DNA of 64,000 bases from Watersipora subatra (lineage: Eukaryota > Bryozoa > Gymnolaemata > Cheilostomatida > Watersiporidae), in assembly GCF_963576615.1 (NCBI RefSeq), contig NC_088712.1, positions 14,576,541 to 14,640,540 on the forward strand, read 5' to 3'. A model generated the notes under the pieces. That model was given only the letters and a program-made list of their open reading frames with translations. It ran no database searches and was not told the DNA's origin. Shown piece by piece: positions 11,230-22,689 of the stretch (its first letter is position 1; each line of letters opens with the position of its first letter). Made by a program: the position numbers and the translations under genes.

Positions 11230-12230
11230 AGCCTGGGAAACACATAGACTTGCCTATGCAAGAGTACACAAGACGGTGAAGAGACTTTTGCTAAACTGGT
11301 TTTAGCCCGGGTTGAATGCAGATGTGAAAAGGCTCATCAGAACATGTGAAATCTCCAGGTTGCAAAAGCGGGTAGAAATCATGCGACGAAAAGCAGGCAC
11401 CGACTATACGCCAGACGGCCTTGGCAAAAACTGGCGATTGACCTGGTGGGACCAATGCCGGAGACGGAGAGAAAAAACAAGTGGATATTGGTGATCAGTG
11501 ACCATTTTTCTAGATGGCAAGACGCTTTGGCGATTTTAGATGCAACTGCCCACCATTGGTGGCAACGGCTCTGGACGAAAAGGTCTTTTGCTACTTTGAC
11601 CTGCCAGAGGAACTATACTCCGATCAGGGCGCGCAATTTGAGTCCAAACTCATGAGTGGGCTATGTAGCCTGTAAAACATAGACAAGACTCAGATAACCC
11701 CACATCACCCCCAAGAAAATGGCATAGTAGAAAGGAATATTAGAAGTCTTGGAGATTCCTTGAGAGCGCTGCTCTTGCGCAGAAGACCCACATAGTAGGA
11801 CTTGCTATTACCCCACATAATGAGGGCCTTTCGGGGCACCCCCACTCAGCCAACGGCGAGACGGCCAACTAGATATTGATGAGTAGAGAGCTCAGTCTGC
11901 CAGATCAACTCTCAGAACCAGTAACGACAGATAGTCAGGCTGTGCAACCCTATGTGATTGGACTAGCTGGAAGGTTGGAGTAGACCTATGAAATCCTCCG
12001 GGAGTGACAAATGAAAGTCAGGGTTGAGGACGAAAATGAACCTCTGCTGTTTGAGGTAGGAAACTTAGTGTTGTTGATGAATAAAAGGCGTAGGCGTGGA
12101 GAAAACCCAAAACTACAACCTAAGTATGTAAGACAATTTACAGTCACCAAGTGCAATGCCAACAACACCTACCAATTGGAAAGACAGGGCCAGGTGTCAG
12201 TAAAAAAGAGGAACATCTAAAACCCTACTT
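11230..12230 (+). pseudogene. Integrase of Gypsy 1 (broken)
   Basis: The zinc-binding region reads HRLAYARVHKT .. CEIS, with the last Cys replaced by Ser. The core shows DLVGPMPETERKNKWILV (frame change near 11430), YSDQGAQFESKLM and HPQENGIVERN, so the D-D-E residues survive in separate frames. The C-terminal part (12011-12220) has FEVGNLVLLMNKRRRRGENP and YQLERQGQVSV, typical of the Gypsy integrase tail. Several stops and frame changes separate the pieces. Confidence 0.85.
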
Positions 12231-13003
12231 TGCATGCACAGAAGCTAATGGGAGGGCTCCGGCAACCAAAAAACCCAACAGGAGACCCAACATGAAAGGT
12301 ATCACTGGCAAGATAGGAAGGGGCCAGGAGGAGCTGGTAGAATTGTTGCTCACCTTGGAGTTTACCATGAGAGAGTTTCCTCTATTACCATCCATACAAC
12401 AAGAAGGGGCAAGTTTCCCCCTCCAGGAGCAGACACTGGCATGTTAAAGAGACGACTCTTGGATGCACTGTCCAAAGTAGAAAGACCAGCGCTAGTAAAC
12501 AATGGCTTTACGGGAGATACTGAAAGTGTTGCGGGCCACTTGAACGTCACCAATACTAGGCCTGATGGACCTGATTGGGAGTTGGACCCTGGGCTTCCAG
12601 CTGAAGCCCCTAAGCCAGACTTGATGGGGAGGAAATGTCTGTTACACCAACAAGTGAAGTACGGACACCGGGAGCCGCCGAACCAGTAGTTCTGTCACAA
12701 CCTGATAACTCTAGACTGACTCAAGCTGGGGGAGAGGTACAGGTAGGACCAGAACCAACGAAGACAGAAAGACCCATTGTTATGAGTCGAGACGCAAGAC
12801 CCAGCAGGAGAGCAGGACCACCCATAAGGTACGAACAGGTGGTATGCCATCAGGTCGAACTCGAGACAGAACCCCCAACCAGACCACAAAGATCCGAGGC
12901 AGTAGGGGTTGATCCAAAACTGACAGAGAGGTTCCAGTCGACAAAAATCCTGGCCCAAGAGTTAGCAAAAATGTTTGGGAAGGAAAATCTGAGCACCAAC
13001 TAA
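12231..13003 (+). pseudogene. Pol C-terminal tail of Gypsy 1
   Basis: Follows the integrase tail and is Pro/Arg/Glu rich. The 122-residue frame 12635-13003 ends RPSRRAGPPIRYEQ and then a helical stretch closing at KMFGKENLSTN and a stop. Basic Pro-rich ends of this kind are usual at the C-terminus of Gypsy Pol. An in-frame link to the integrase needs one or two frame changes. Confidence 0.5.
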
Positions 13004-14795
13004 AAATTAATGGAATAATACTGAGCGATAAGAGAATCGATTGTGGACTTCAAAGAAAAGCTAGGCACCGATAACCAGAAAATGGAAAACAACTAGGACT
13101 AACAGCAAAAGATCAACATACTTCAGAAGAAAAAAACAAGGTTGGAAAGGTCGTTAAAATTTAGGAAATAAACAAAAATTTAGATAACGAGCATTTTCGG
13201 CAGATAATCCCTGGCAACAAAGTCACAGGATGCCGAGGACGATATGCAATCGGAAACAGGCTGCCATTTAAATTTGGCGCTATTCCTGGCAAGTCCGTAA
13301 GGGATACCTTAACAAAAATCAACTCACATTACCTCTGAATACCTGCATCGACCAGATCAATATGAACAAGGAATGAACAGGTGAGGGAGCTATCGAAAAT
13401 TGCGAATTACAACAATTACTAACAGAACTGGACTCTATATTGGAAAACACGGAAATTTCAACAATATTAACTGAGCCTGATCAAGAGAAAATATATAGAG
13501 GAATAGAAATCAGAAAAGGTGCTGTGCCTATATCGTATATAAGAATAAGGCCCTGCTGAACCTACTGTCACACGCATTAGGGTTGTGAACCTGGGCGATA
13601 ACATACCCAGAGAAGCCAAAGGAAGCCTGATTGCCGAAAGTACGTGTGACCAGACGACCATGGGAAACATGCACTTTGAAGGAGGGTCACCACAGGACCA
13701 GACTTTAAGGGACACATATAGAATGGGGAAGAGAAAAGGGTCACTGGACAAAGTGATAAAAGAGAATAGTTTCCAAGGGTGAGGTCAACCTAAACAAAGG
13801 CAGGCCTGATCCTACGGATCAGAATTCTCAGGCCAGGAGCAAAGGTGCATTACCTGTAGGTAGACCTTTGCTAAAGACCGAAAGTGTGTGTCACCTGGGG
13901 GGGCTCGCTGAAAGCTAAACAAACAGCTACACCAAAATTGTCGGCTACAGATAACCTATATGGCCAGATGCAGATGAGGAATTGCTCTGTGGTACTACAA
14001 CCAATTCCTATCAAAAGAAAGCGGGAAAAAAAAGACCAAAGATGGGATAGCCAAAGGTGTATGGTATACCGCCACATCCTACGGAAAGATGGAGGCAGCC
14101 GAAGACACAGTGAAAAAGGAAAATGCCAACTCTGTGTTTCCAAAATAGAGAAAGCCTGGTAGTGAGACGGCATATCCTACAGCACTACTGGCGAGTCATT
14201 CTTTTCGATCTATAAACACCAGAAAAAGGCAAAGAACCCAGATCTTCACCCCGGTATAGTATATCAGGTGAACCAGGAATTGTTTGCGGACTTTTGTGAG
14301 TACATGGAATGGAAGGAATGTCCTCCCTTTGGATCCTGCCTGCCCGTGAAAGATGGGGCTGGGTGGGTAAAGGGCAGAAAGACGGGACAAAAGAGAGCTA
14401 GGCCCAGCCAGCCAGAGAGGATAGTATGCTCTGACCAAGAAAACACCAAGGAGAAGAAGACAGGCTTCTCTGGCCCAAGGGTTCAAATCAACAACTGTCA
14501 CGTGACAGACAAGTGGGAGATCTCAGATAGATCACCCTTGCGAGGGTACACGATTCCGAAACTGGACCGGAAGGTACTCCCAGAGGTGAAGCGCACTGTA
14601 TCCATCAACCAGGGAGTGGGTTCACCACCCGGCATGGACTCTGCAAAGACCCTAGAGGACACTGGTATCCAGTTGAAAGTAACAGTATCTGACTCGGTAT
14701 TGGATGTCTACGTCAGTGCGGAGGATACAGCGGAGATCTATCCGGAACTCGACTTGAAAGTCTGCACTCCTGCCTGTGATGGTACTGAATCCTGA
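13004..14795 (+). pseudogene. Unrecognised open region after pol in Gypsy 1 (possible third ORF)
   Basis: About 1.8 kb of elevated GC with interrupted open frames between pol and the 3' LTR. The best frame runs 13884-14795 with only two adjacent stops (14160-14165). It reads GSLKAKQTATPKLSATDNL early, KGKCQLCVSKIEKAW in the middle and LKVTVSDSVLDVYVSAEDTA late. An upstream frame gives RCITCR..FAKDRKCV, so paired Cys spaced as in zinc fingers recur. There is no signal peptide, membrane anchor or furin-like site, so it does not look like an envelope gene. It could be an accessory ORF of the family, a captured host exon, or another element. Function unknown. Confidence 0.4.
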
Positions 14796-15028
14796 GAGAT
14801 GACTTATGGAAGAGACAACGCTGACAGGCAACGCAAGTGAGAGGAGTACATTCGCAGGGCTAAGCGGGAAGAGAGCCACCACTAAAGATACAGTTGACTG
14901 GCTCGGGAATGCTGACAAAAAGCCCAACGCCTGAGAGCCCGCGCTAGGCACTATGAATAACACGGAGTAGTTGTACTTAGACTTAATTGTTTCGCCCCTG
15001 GGCTAAACAATTGGGGAGAGAACGTGGA
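14796..15028 (+). other. 3' untranslated part and polypurine region of Gypsy 1
   Basis: Purine-rich GGGGAGAGAACGTGGA lies directly before the 3' LTR at 15013-15028 and would serve as the plus-strand priming site. The preceding 200 bp hold no supported gene. Confidence 0.55.
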
Positions 15029-15740
15029 GGACTGACACATTATGTATCCATTGTTTACCAATCTTATATGTATCCACTATAATTATATGCTTATATATAA
15101 TAGTAGAATAGCTTGCCTGAATTTTCCTGCATGCACTTATGTAATCTTTGTATATTCCTTTTATTGAACTTGCTTGCATGCGCTTATGTAATCCTTGTAT
15201 ATTCCTTTTATGGGCATAGATAGGGTAGGGGCGGAGTCAATGCCACTATATAAGCAAGTGCACGAGTTGCACCGGCGCGCTAAGTATAATTCTATGTTGT
15301 TTTACGCTTATACTCAATATTATAGTAATAGACAGAATAACTCTACTCAAAAGGACTGATCGTGTTGACGTCTGCCTGGGTGGCTTAAAGGTTGTAGAAA
15401 GCAGGCTTTGATCCATTATCGGATTGAACTGCCAGGGTGGATCTAGCTAGAGGGCTAGTGGTTGGTCTACGCTTTAACTAGACCTTATCGGGTATGCAAT
15501 GGCATAAGAGATCAGGCCCTAGAGCGAGCCGCGAGTGGACCTAGACTAGTTAACTATAGACACACAGAGAACGGGCTAAATTAGTTCCGGAGTAAGCCTG
15601 ACTGGTGGGTACTTGTCGTGGACTGGCCTGACCCTTTGGGCATGTCAGGCAGGCCTCAGATAAGATGCACCAGGAGTTTAGGTTACATCCACCTGTTAGT
15701 GTGGCAAAGCTGACTCAGCTACTGGAGTTAGGCCTTTACA
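15029..15740 (+). repeat. 3' LTR of Gypsy 1
   Basis: 712 bp, GGACTGACAC to CTTTACA, followed by TTAGA. It is roughly nine-tenths identical by eye to the 5' LTR outside indels. That divergence indicates an old insertion. Confidence 0.9.
15228..15254 (+). promoter_or_regulatory. LTR core promoter (GGGGCGGAGT and TATA box)
   Basis: GGGGCGGAGT at 15228-15237 is followed by TATATAAG at 15247-15254. The same pair with the same spacing occurs in the otherwise unlike LTR of Gypsy 2 (26211-26236). This points to a shared RNA polymerase II core promoter. Confidence 0.6.
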
Positions 15741-15745
15741 TTAGA
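15741..15745. repeat. Target-site duplication TTAGA, right
   Basis: Pairs with 8454-8458. Confidence 0.75.
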
Positions 15746-16220
15746 ATCACTAAATGGGTGGTTTAGATGGCACCAATAATGCCACTTGTTAGCAGGTTTT
15801 ATTACTACCACTCATGATGTGGTTTTATTAGCATCACTCATACAGAGATATTTATCTTGATGACTTATTATAAAATATCTACAACGCAGCAACATAATTA
15901 TAGCAATGTTTAAAACGGCTCAAGCAGTGGTATTAGTTTAGTACTACATGTGGTGTGGTGGCAATTAAAACTCAAACCAAACGCCCATACTGGCTTGGCA
16001 GTTACGGTGGATATTCTATGGTTATAGCAATTTAATAGGCTTGTCATTTCATAGTAGCACATCATATTTTACACGAAATGAGCGGGAGTGTCAGAAAGTT
16101 TATATAACAGAAAGACCAATAATATTATAATGATATATTATAAGATTATATATTATAATTATATAGTATTTGTCCAAAAAGCAAATAGTTGTTTCGTACT
16201 ACTCATACTGTGGTATTAGC
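15746..16220. other. Non-coding DNA, nothing recognised
   Basis: AT-rich. Continues host sequence beyond Gypsy 1. Confidence 0.4.
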
Positions 16221-16227
16221 TAATATT

Positions 16228-16350
16228 ACAGCTCGCCGCCGTTGCATGACTAAATTTTTAATTTTGCTGATAGGTTTTTACTTTACTAAAGTAGTAGGAG
16301 TGTGATCATAACAATTCAATTGCACTCTTATCAATTAACAATGCCTAACA
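16228..16350 (+). repeat. Short module copy (GCCGCCGTTGCATGACTAA)
   Basis: Third copy of the segment also found at 8289-8440 and 17592-17750, including TAGGTTTTTACTTTACTAAA and GTGTGATCATAACAATTCAA. Confidence 0.75.
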
Positions 16351-16370
16351 ATTAACAATTAACAATCATG

Positions 16371-16700
16371 AAATACGAACAAAGCTTTTGATCTTTTTAA
16401 AAATCTTTTTACGCTATTTCCTTCAGTTCAAATTAAAGCATCTTTGTTTGTATGTTCTTATCAGGCCTTGCTTTGTATATTAGCGTTCACATCTTTCTTT
16501 CTAAACCAATTAATAATCCGTTATTAATTTCACATTTTACAACAAACATTTTTAAGATTACTGTAATATTATCTATAAAATTTATCACGTGAGATCACAA
16601 GTAAATGTATCAGTTATCCATCACTCTCTTACATTTACATACACTTACAAACTTTGAGAAATGTATATATATATAGATCAACATTCTTTTATTTTTAACC
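16371..16700 (+). repeat. 330-bp repeated module, copy 1
   Basis: Better than nine-tenths identical by eye to 22011-22336, for example TTGTATGTTCTTATCAGGCC and ATCCATCACTCTCTTACATT. This is the best conserved of the local duplications and so probably the youngest. Confidence 0.8.
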
Positions 16701-16719
16701 CTTCATTCATTTAACCTGG

Positions 16720-17760
16720 TTTCATTTTGTACCATCCCAGGCGTAAACGCATAAAACAAAACCAAAAAATTAAGCATGCAAAAATCGTGTTCAGAGATTA
16801 ATTGATATTTTTTTATTCTTGCTGCCAGATATGTTGCTTTAACACAATGATATGCTCTTCTAAAATATTTCTAAACATTTTTTGAACCTGTGGTATGTCA
16901 GTAATGAATGTTTTTTTAAAGCTCAATAATGGCTTCCTTCCATGTTAAACTGAAATGTGGGTCAATGCAATTTTATATGTGTAGTTCTGTTGTCTGATCA
17001 TTTGCATTCCACTAAGCATTGAATTTGCACCGAGTCTTAGTTGACTTTATCGGAAAGTTTCAGTATTTTTCCATCATTTGTGAATGTTTTTAGTGTTTGA
17101 GGTGGTCTGACCGCCAGATATTTTAAGATTAAAATCGACAAAACTTGATTGCAGTTAAAACAATACGATCAAACGATAGCGCGATTATGACATAAAACAT
17201 TTATAGAAATATTGCTAATAAATTATTATTAGCTATCTATAAGAAAATATCTTGCAGAGTCATGCATTCATCTGCCAATCATATATCTTTAATATTACAA
17301 AATGAAACCACAATCTGTCTTCTAAAAAGCTGATTCCTTCGTAAAACAAATTACTATCTGGTCTTTATTGTAACTGATCTTATATAGACACAAACATGAA
17401 AGACTGTGATATTGCTGGTATGTTCAGCCAGCAATCACATGCGCTACTAGTAGGCAAGTAGTAAGTTACAAAAGCCAACGAAATCCATTGTTGCGCACAT
17501 AAAAAGCTTTTGTAATCAGATTTAGGATATATCAGCTCTCCATCAATTGACAAATAGAGAAGGTAATGAATTATGCAACGTATCATTTAGCTCGCCGCCG
17601 TTGCATGACTAAGTTTTTTATTTTACTGGTAAGTTTTTACTTTACTAAAGTGGTATGAGTGTGATCATAACAATTCAATTGCACTCTTTGCAATTAACAA
17701 TGCCTATAATTAAAAGTTGAAAACAATTCATTTTCTGTAGGCGTTATCAATTCCTCCTTA
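16720..17760 (+). repeat. Repeated non-coding module, copy 2
   Basis: Partner of 7400-8440. Contains a dispersed 120-bp repeat at 17048-17165 in the same relative place as copy 1, so the repeat was present before the duplication. Confidence 0.75.
17048..17165 (+). repeat. Dispersed 120-bp repeat, copy 2
   Basis: TTATCGGAAAGTTTCAGTAT, TTTGAGGTGGTCTGACCGCC, TTTTAAGATTAAAATCGAC, ACTTGATTGCAGTTAAAAC. Confidence 0.7.
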
Positions 17761-17989
17761 GAAAACGAGTTTGTGCTCCACGATTCGTTTCAAACCTGAT
17801 TTTAATCCTTTAATTTCTTTCTCCTCAAGTAGTTGTTTTGCTGAGAGCAGCCGTGACCTAAGCATCTATAGCGCTCGTTATACAAATACCAGTTTGTGGT
17901 TGAATTCTTAAAAGAATGAAACCATCAATGAACGACCCAGAAAACCGAAAGAAAAAGCTCAAATAACCTTCAAATGGCTTTGACTTGAC

Positions 17990-18090
17990 CTATATATATA
18001 AATATAAAATATAAAATAAATATAAAATAAATATAAAATAAATATAAAATAAATATAAAATAAAAAATAAATATAAAATAAAATATAAAT
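17990..18090. repeat. AAATAAATATA minisatellite
   Basis: Tandem ATAAAATAAAT units of about 11 bp, roughly eight copies. Confidence 0.85.
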
Positions 18091-18329
18091 ATTAACAGTT
18101 TTGACTTTTAGTGCAGCAACAAGTCAACAATCAACAGCCTAATTCTAAAGAGTACCGCACATCCTTTAGGCTGATTATATGTGTTGCATTAGCCACAAAT
18201 GATTCAATACCTGCAATACCCGCAATGCCGTGCTGAGGCTATATAGTTCGACACTCCGATACTCCGATACTAATACAAAAAACTTAATATTATACATCAC
18301 ATTCTTGCTTTTAATAGTGTCATTGTTAC

Positions 18330-18863
18330 ACAATCACAAAGCATTTATTTGATGGAGCTAAGACCAAGGTCAAGTTGTTGTTAAAAACTAGTAACATAAC
18401 AATTTTTGCAGTAAATAAAGAGTGAGAGTATTTCATTAGTAATAAGGAAAGACAATAGACAAACCATAAAGCTAACAGATTATCTTAACTTTTTTAGATG
18501 ATTGTATTTTAAAAGCGTTAACGATTCAAAGATTCAGCTGTTGTGTATTCAACATATCCATCAAATGCTAGTGCGCCTTTCGATCACTTAAGGTTTGCTT
18601 GTAGTGATAGATGAGTGTTTGTAGAATTAGTTATCAAAAGTTTTGTCCTACAAATATGCGCCTGGAACCTCAGGCACTTAACTGCATATTGAATTATGAA
18701 GTTTATTTATGCGCAGGAACAGGTAACTTATACAAAATGGACGTACAAGTTTGAATACCATTTAAAATTTCATCAAGTAAAAATATTTTTTTGAACAATT
18801 TCACTACCATAAAACTTTAAGCCGTATTTGATTTGATGCTTTTAGCTAGTATAGATATGTGAA
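18330..18863 (+). repeat. 500-bp module, copy 1 of 3
   Basis: Shares ordered blocks with 23470-23990 and 46490-46890, such as CCATCAAATGCTAGTGC, AGGCACTTAACT and TTTTAGCTAGTATAGAT. Frames in the three copies are not conserved, so it is not treated as coding. Confidence 0.7.
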
Positions 18864-18864
18864 T

Positions 18865-20105
18865 TACCCTAGGACACTTATATTTCGCTAGTATTTAGTT
18901 TCGTGAGTAGCATACAGAGTAAAATTTCGCTGGAACTTAATTTCGCAGCTCTTATGAGTGCGAAAATCTAGTGATGTGAAAATAAATGCAGTGGAACAAA
19001 CATTAGATTCTTCAGGTCTAGTTCACTGGTACGAAATATTTTTCAATTTGGGACTACCGTACTGTTTGGACTATAAACCGCACCTCTATATAAGCTGCAT
19101 GTGCTTTATTTTCTAAAAAAATCGATAATAAAACAATACATAAGCCGCACCTTACTATAGGCCGCAGAACTAAGGACTGTGCTTTTTAGCGTGGTAGCAA
19201 CTTTGCCATTAAAAACGGAACAGTGCAGAACGGCACAGTTTCGTATTATCCGACGCTTTTTAACTTAGTGCCTAACGGGACAGTACCGTGAGGCGTTGTT
19301 TCGTATTTTCTTTCACAGCTAGAAGTGCACTAATTGGAGATTCCCGTTAGTGCGCCCTAGCGGTGAAAGAAAAAGCCACAGAATAAGCCACAGTGATTAG
19401 CCGGCACCCTTGTAGGCCTACCAATAAGCCACATGGCTCAAATCATCAGAAAAAAGTAGCGGCTAATCGTCCGAAAAAGTACGGTAGTTTGTATTTGTGA
19501 GCCTCTGGTAGAAATGTGTAGGCGACATCAATAATGCAATTTGATCGCTTGCTGCAGTTTGTCTCCTGGACTATCAATGACGTCAAGTTCTCTGCCGCAG
19601 TGACTGATGTTGTACCAATATTAGAATTCAAGTATTTATAGCATGCGGTGCCACGGTGGCCATGGCCCCGCGTTGTTATTGCTTTTGGTTGGTAATAAAT
19701 TTCATCACCACAATAATTATTATTCAATTTTATGACTTTCCCTACCAGACTGTCATTCTCATCAGTTACAAATTCAATGACTAAACTAATATCATCATCT
19801 TCTTCATTTGTCTAGGCTTTTCCAAAAAAACTTATTATCCTAATTTGTTTTGCCAAGCTGCTCAGTCGGTGTATTAGCTATAATGAGTTTAGCAAAACTT
19901 GCCCAATGAGCCAACCACACCCGAAAATTGCCTGCATTTCTAATATGACGATTTTATTGTGAATATCAATGAAGAAAGCCATTTAATTTTGCGTTTTCGC
20001 TCGTTCGTTATGATAGTTTAGTTTCGCTCATGAAATTTTCGTGAGATGCTGTTGCCGCGAAAACGCGAAAGTTAGATGCCGAGAATACATAAGTGTCCTA
20101 GGGTA
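18865..20105. mobile_element. Mariner-like non-autonomous element with TA duplication
   Basis: Perfect 17-bp inverted ends: TACCCTAGGACACTTAT at 18865-18881 and its complement at 20089-20105. The outer TA serves as target duplication. Subterminal sequences on both sides contain TTTCG/CGAAA motifs. The related module copy at 23970-24030 lacks the element and has a single TA in the same context (AGTTATCATG), so it represents an empty site. No transposase frame is present. Its middle is occupied by a second element (19053-19488). Confidence 0.75.
19053..19488. mobile_element. Hairpin element (MITE) nested in the mariner-like element
   Basis: Inverted ends ACTACCGTACTGTTTGGACT and, from the right, ACTACCGTACTTTTTCGGAC. 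Inside are repeated AAGCCGCAC motifs on the left and AAGCCACA on the right. The 93-residue minus frame overlapping its right end has no conserved features and is not called. Confidence 0.7.
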
Positions 20106-20261
20106 TCATAATTATCTTGTTCTATATTATTAGATGCTGAAATCTGAGGATTCTGAATGTCCACAACATGTCAATTTTAATTTTATTGTGTTAATGACAG
20201 TTGAAACTAAGATTTAAAAGTTTATTCAAAGATTATTATACTCAAAAATTTTCTAGAGGTT
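20106..20261. other. Continuation of duplicated non-coding module
   Basis: Matches 24008-24160 (GCTGAAATCTGAGGATT with GCTGCAGATTTTTGG, then TCAATTTTATTTT). Confidence 0.5.
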
Positions 20262-20385
20262 ATCAGAAAGTATTGGGACTTTTTATAATTTTGGCTGTTT
20301 TTGATGTGTGAAGTCATCTAATTTCCAGCAAGTTTTAAGCTGAAAATAAATAAGATTTTATCACAGTTAAAACTTTTGGATCGAT
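20262..20385 (+). repeat. Dispersed 120-bp repeat, diverged copy 3
   Basis: TTATCAGAAAGTATTGGGAC and GATGTGTGAAGTCATCTAAT retain the family pattern. The 3' half is degraded. Confidence 0.45.
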
Positions 20386-20884
20386 GGAAAGTGGGATCAT
20401 GACGCCAATATTTGCAAAGAGACCGAAGGAGGAAAGATCCACAAAGCTATAACTAGAACGGAATAGCGGATATTAACTATGGCAACGATACCAACTGGTG
20501 ACAACATTTCATTCTTATTTTTCTTCTGAGGTTTTCAATTGTGATCCAGTTTTATCGTTTTTAATCTTAAAACATTCTAGCAGTAAGATTGTCTCAAACA
20601 CAAAAACAAATTAAAAACGACGCCAAAAAACCGATATTTTCTGATAACATCTACAACAAATCTGTGTAAGTTGAAATTTAAACAGGCATAGATACTGCCC
20701 CCTGCAACTGCATGTATAAGGCTTCAGTTCAAATTGGAAAACCAACTAATTTTGGAGGAAATCTCTCAAAGTGTTGCTTTAGTCACTAGCAATGATCAAG
20801 TGGTTTCAAGCCAAATCATCCTAATTTGAATATTATTCATCAGAGTATGGCTATGATGATGAAGGTGAACTTACACAACATTTT

Positions 20885-21020
20885 AGTAGATTTTATCAGA
20901 AAGTATCAATATTTTTCTATCATTTGCAATTATTTGTAATTTGCAACTGCCTTTGGTGTTTGAGGTGATCTGATTGCTAACATTTTCATGGATTAAAATC
21001 GACAACATGTGATATCTATT
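20885..21020 (+). repeat. Dispersed 120-bp repeat, copy 4
   Basis: TTATCAGAAAGTATCAATAT, TTTGAGGTGATCTGATTGC, GGATTAAAATCGACAACATG. The first part carries a short internal repeat of TTGCAATTATTTG. Confidence 0.65.
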
Positions 21021-21424
21021 AAATCGTGTAGCTTTTTTAGAATAATTCTTTCTTTCGTCTTTCTAAAGTAGGGACCAAAATTATGCAATGTATTTATTGT
21101 TAGTTTTTGTGAATACAAATAACAGATGATTTTACCAACACAGCTAAACAGGCTGATGACAATAATTTGTTACAATTACTTATATCTAATATACATAATC
21201 TTCCAAGTCATGCATTCATCAGCGTGTTGTCTATAATTTTACACACTGAAACCAAACTATGCCTCCTAAAAAGCTGTTTCCTTTGTAGAATGAATTAACA
21301 GCTAGTTTTTATTTTCATTAAATTTATCGATATACCTACATGCATATTTATATATTTTCAGTGTTGGTATGTGTCGCTCAAACTATATCAACTATATCTA
21401 TAGCTAATACAAATCTTTGTATTA

Positions 21425-21515
21425 AATTTCCGCATTTCGATGAATTTGAACTCACGACAAATGCATCCGCAAGATTCTTATCCAGGCGCTAGACCACAGA
21501 GCTACAATGGTATAT
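21425..21515 (-). repeat. tRNA-derived SINE head or tRNA pseudogene
   Basis: On the minus strand TAGCTCTGTGG (A-box-like, 21494-21504) precedes GTGAGTTCAAATTC (B-box-like, 21442-21455) at a tRNA-like distance. Between them lies GGATGCATTTGTCG. A folded acceptor stem is not evident and no anticodon can be assigned, so a working tRNA gene is unlikely. Confidence 0.45.
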
Positions 21516-22010
21516 TGATCCATAACGCGATCATCTATATATATTTTTTTTTAAAGTATGTATTTCGTCAGATGTCTGTCGTTATTCCGAATATACACTA
21601 GATATAGCTATAGCGCACACCGATTATTTTACCAATGCAGCCACTTATTACAACACCGCTGTTAAGAATAAATTTTTGTAAGGTTCAATTACGTAAAGGC
21701 CAATTAATCTCGCTCGGAAAATTACAATGGATCATTTCGGGACCTAAGTATATGCAATGCGATGATTCCTCGTTTTTTTTCGTTGGAGCTAATAACTTAT
21801 CTTGAACTTAAAATATGGCAATTTTTATACTGATTATATACGCTATCAAAATATATATGTGGCATCAACATTTCGTAGTTTAAATACTTGCTATTCATTT
21901 TACATCTACATTTAGTTCGCTACCACTTTATTCCAGATGCTCAAAATACTTTATCGCAGCTAGATTATGTTTTTTGGATTCTGATTTAGTACCTTGCGCT
22001 GCACAATCAT

Positions 22011-22336
22011 TAAATACGAACGAAGGTTTTGTTCTTTTTAAAAATCTTTTTATGTCATTTCTTTTAGTTCAAATTAAAACATCTTTGTTTGTATGTTCTT
22101 ATCAGGCCTCGCTTTGTATATTAGCTTTCATTTCTTTTCTTCTAAACCAATCAATAACCCGTTATTAATTTCACATTTTCCAACAAACATTTGTAAGATT
22201 ACTGTAATATTATCTATAAAATTTATCACATAATATTACAAGTACATGTATCAGTTATCCATCACTCTCTTACATTTACATACACTTACAAACTTTGAGA
22301 AATGTATCTGTATATATAGATCAACATTCTTTTATT
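22011..22336 (+). repeat. 330-bp repeated module, copy 2
   Basis: Partner of 16371-16700. The 64-residue frame at 21974-22168 lies in it, but the corresponding frame in copy 1 is not preserved. Confidence 0.8.
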
Positions 22337-22689
22337 TTTTTATAAACTTTGTATAACTTTTGAAGTTTATAATATAAGTTTTTCAACTTTCAGTAATTTC
22401 AGTATTTTCAAAATTCAGCAGTTTCAAAATTTCAGTATTTCAACTTGCATTCTTTAAACATAATTTGAGTATCGTTTTTAAAGTTTAAACATTATTCATT
22501 TTTCTTTTCACTCTTGTTATTATTTAGTTTTCAATCTTTATTATTAATACTAATCTTTCATTCAACCATTTTTGGCAAACATTATTTTAATAAAAATTCA
22601 AGTAGAAAATACTACTATATTCTGTCATATTTTTTAATTAGTTTGTCAAATACTGTAGTTCTATTCTCAGAATCTACACATTGTTTAAT

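Larger units (their letters stand above)
8459..15740 (+). mobile_element. Ty3/Gypsy LTR retrotransposon 1 (decayed)
   Basis: Two direct LTRs flank gag remnants, a pol region with reverse transcriptase, RNase H and integrase in order, and a long region after pol. The 5-bp duplication TTAGA borders it. Domain order RT-RNase H-integrase is that of Ty3/Gypsy (Metaviridae). The protease and most of gag are missing, and in-frame stops, frame changes and a lost RT catalytic Asp show it is inactive. GC content is clearly above the flanking DNA. The element sits between two copies of the 1-kb host module (7400 and 16720). Confidence 0.9.

Noticed and set aside
13004..14795. Envelope gene of an infectious Gypsy-type retrovirus
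   Set aside because: No signal peptide, cleavage site or membrane anchor in any frame. Composition is basic and Cys-paired instead.
19446..19727. 93-residue minus-strand frame
   Set aside because: Overlaps the end of the hairpin element and the mariner-like element and has no recognised domain.
21425..21515. A functional tRNA gene on the minus strand
   Set aside because: A- and B-box-like motifs are present but no acceptor stem or clear anticodon arm, so called SINE or pseudogene.
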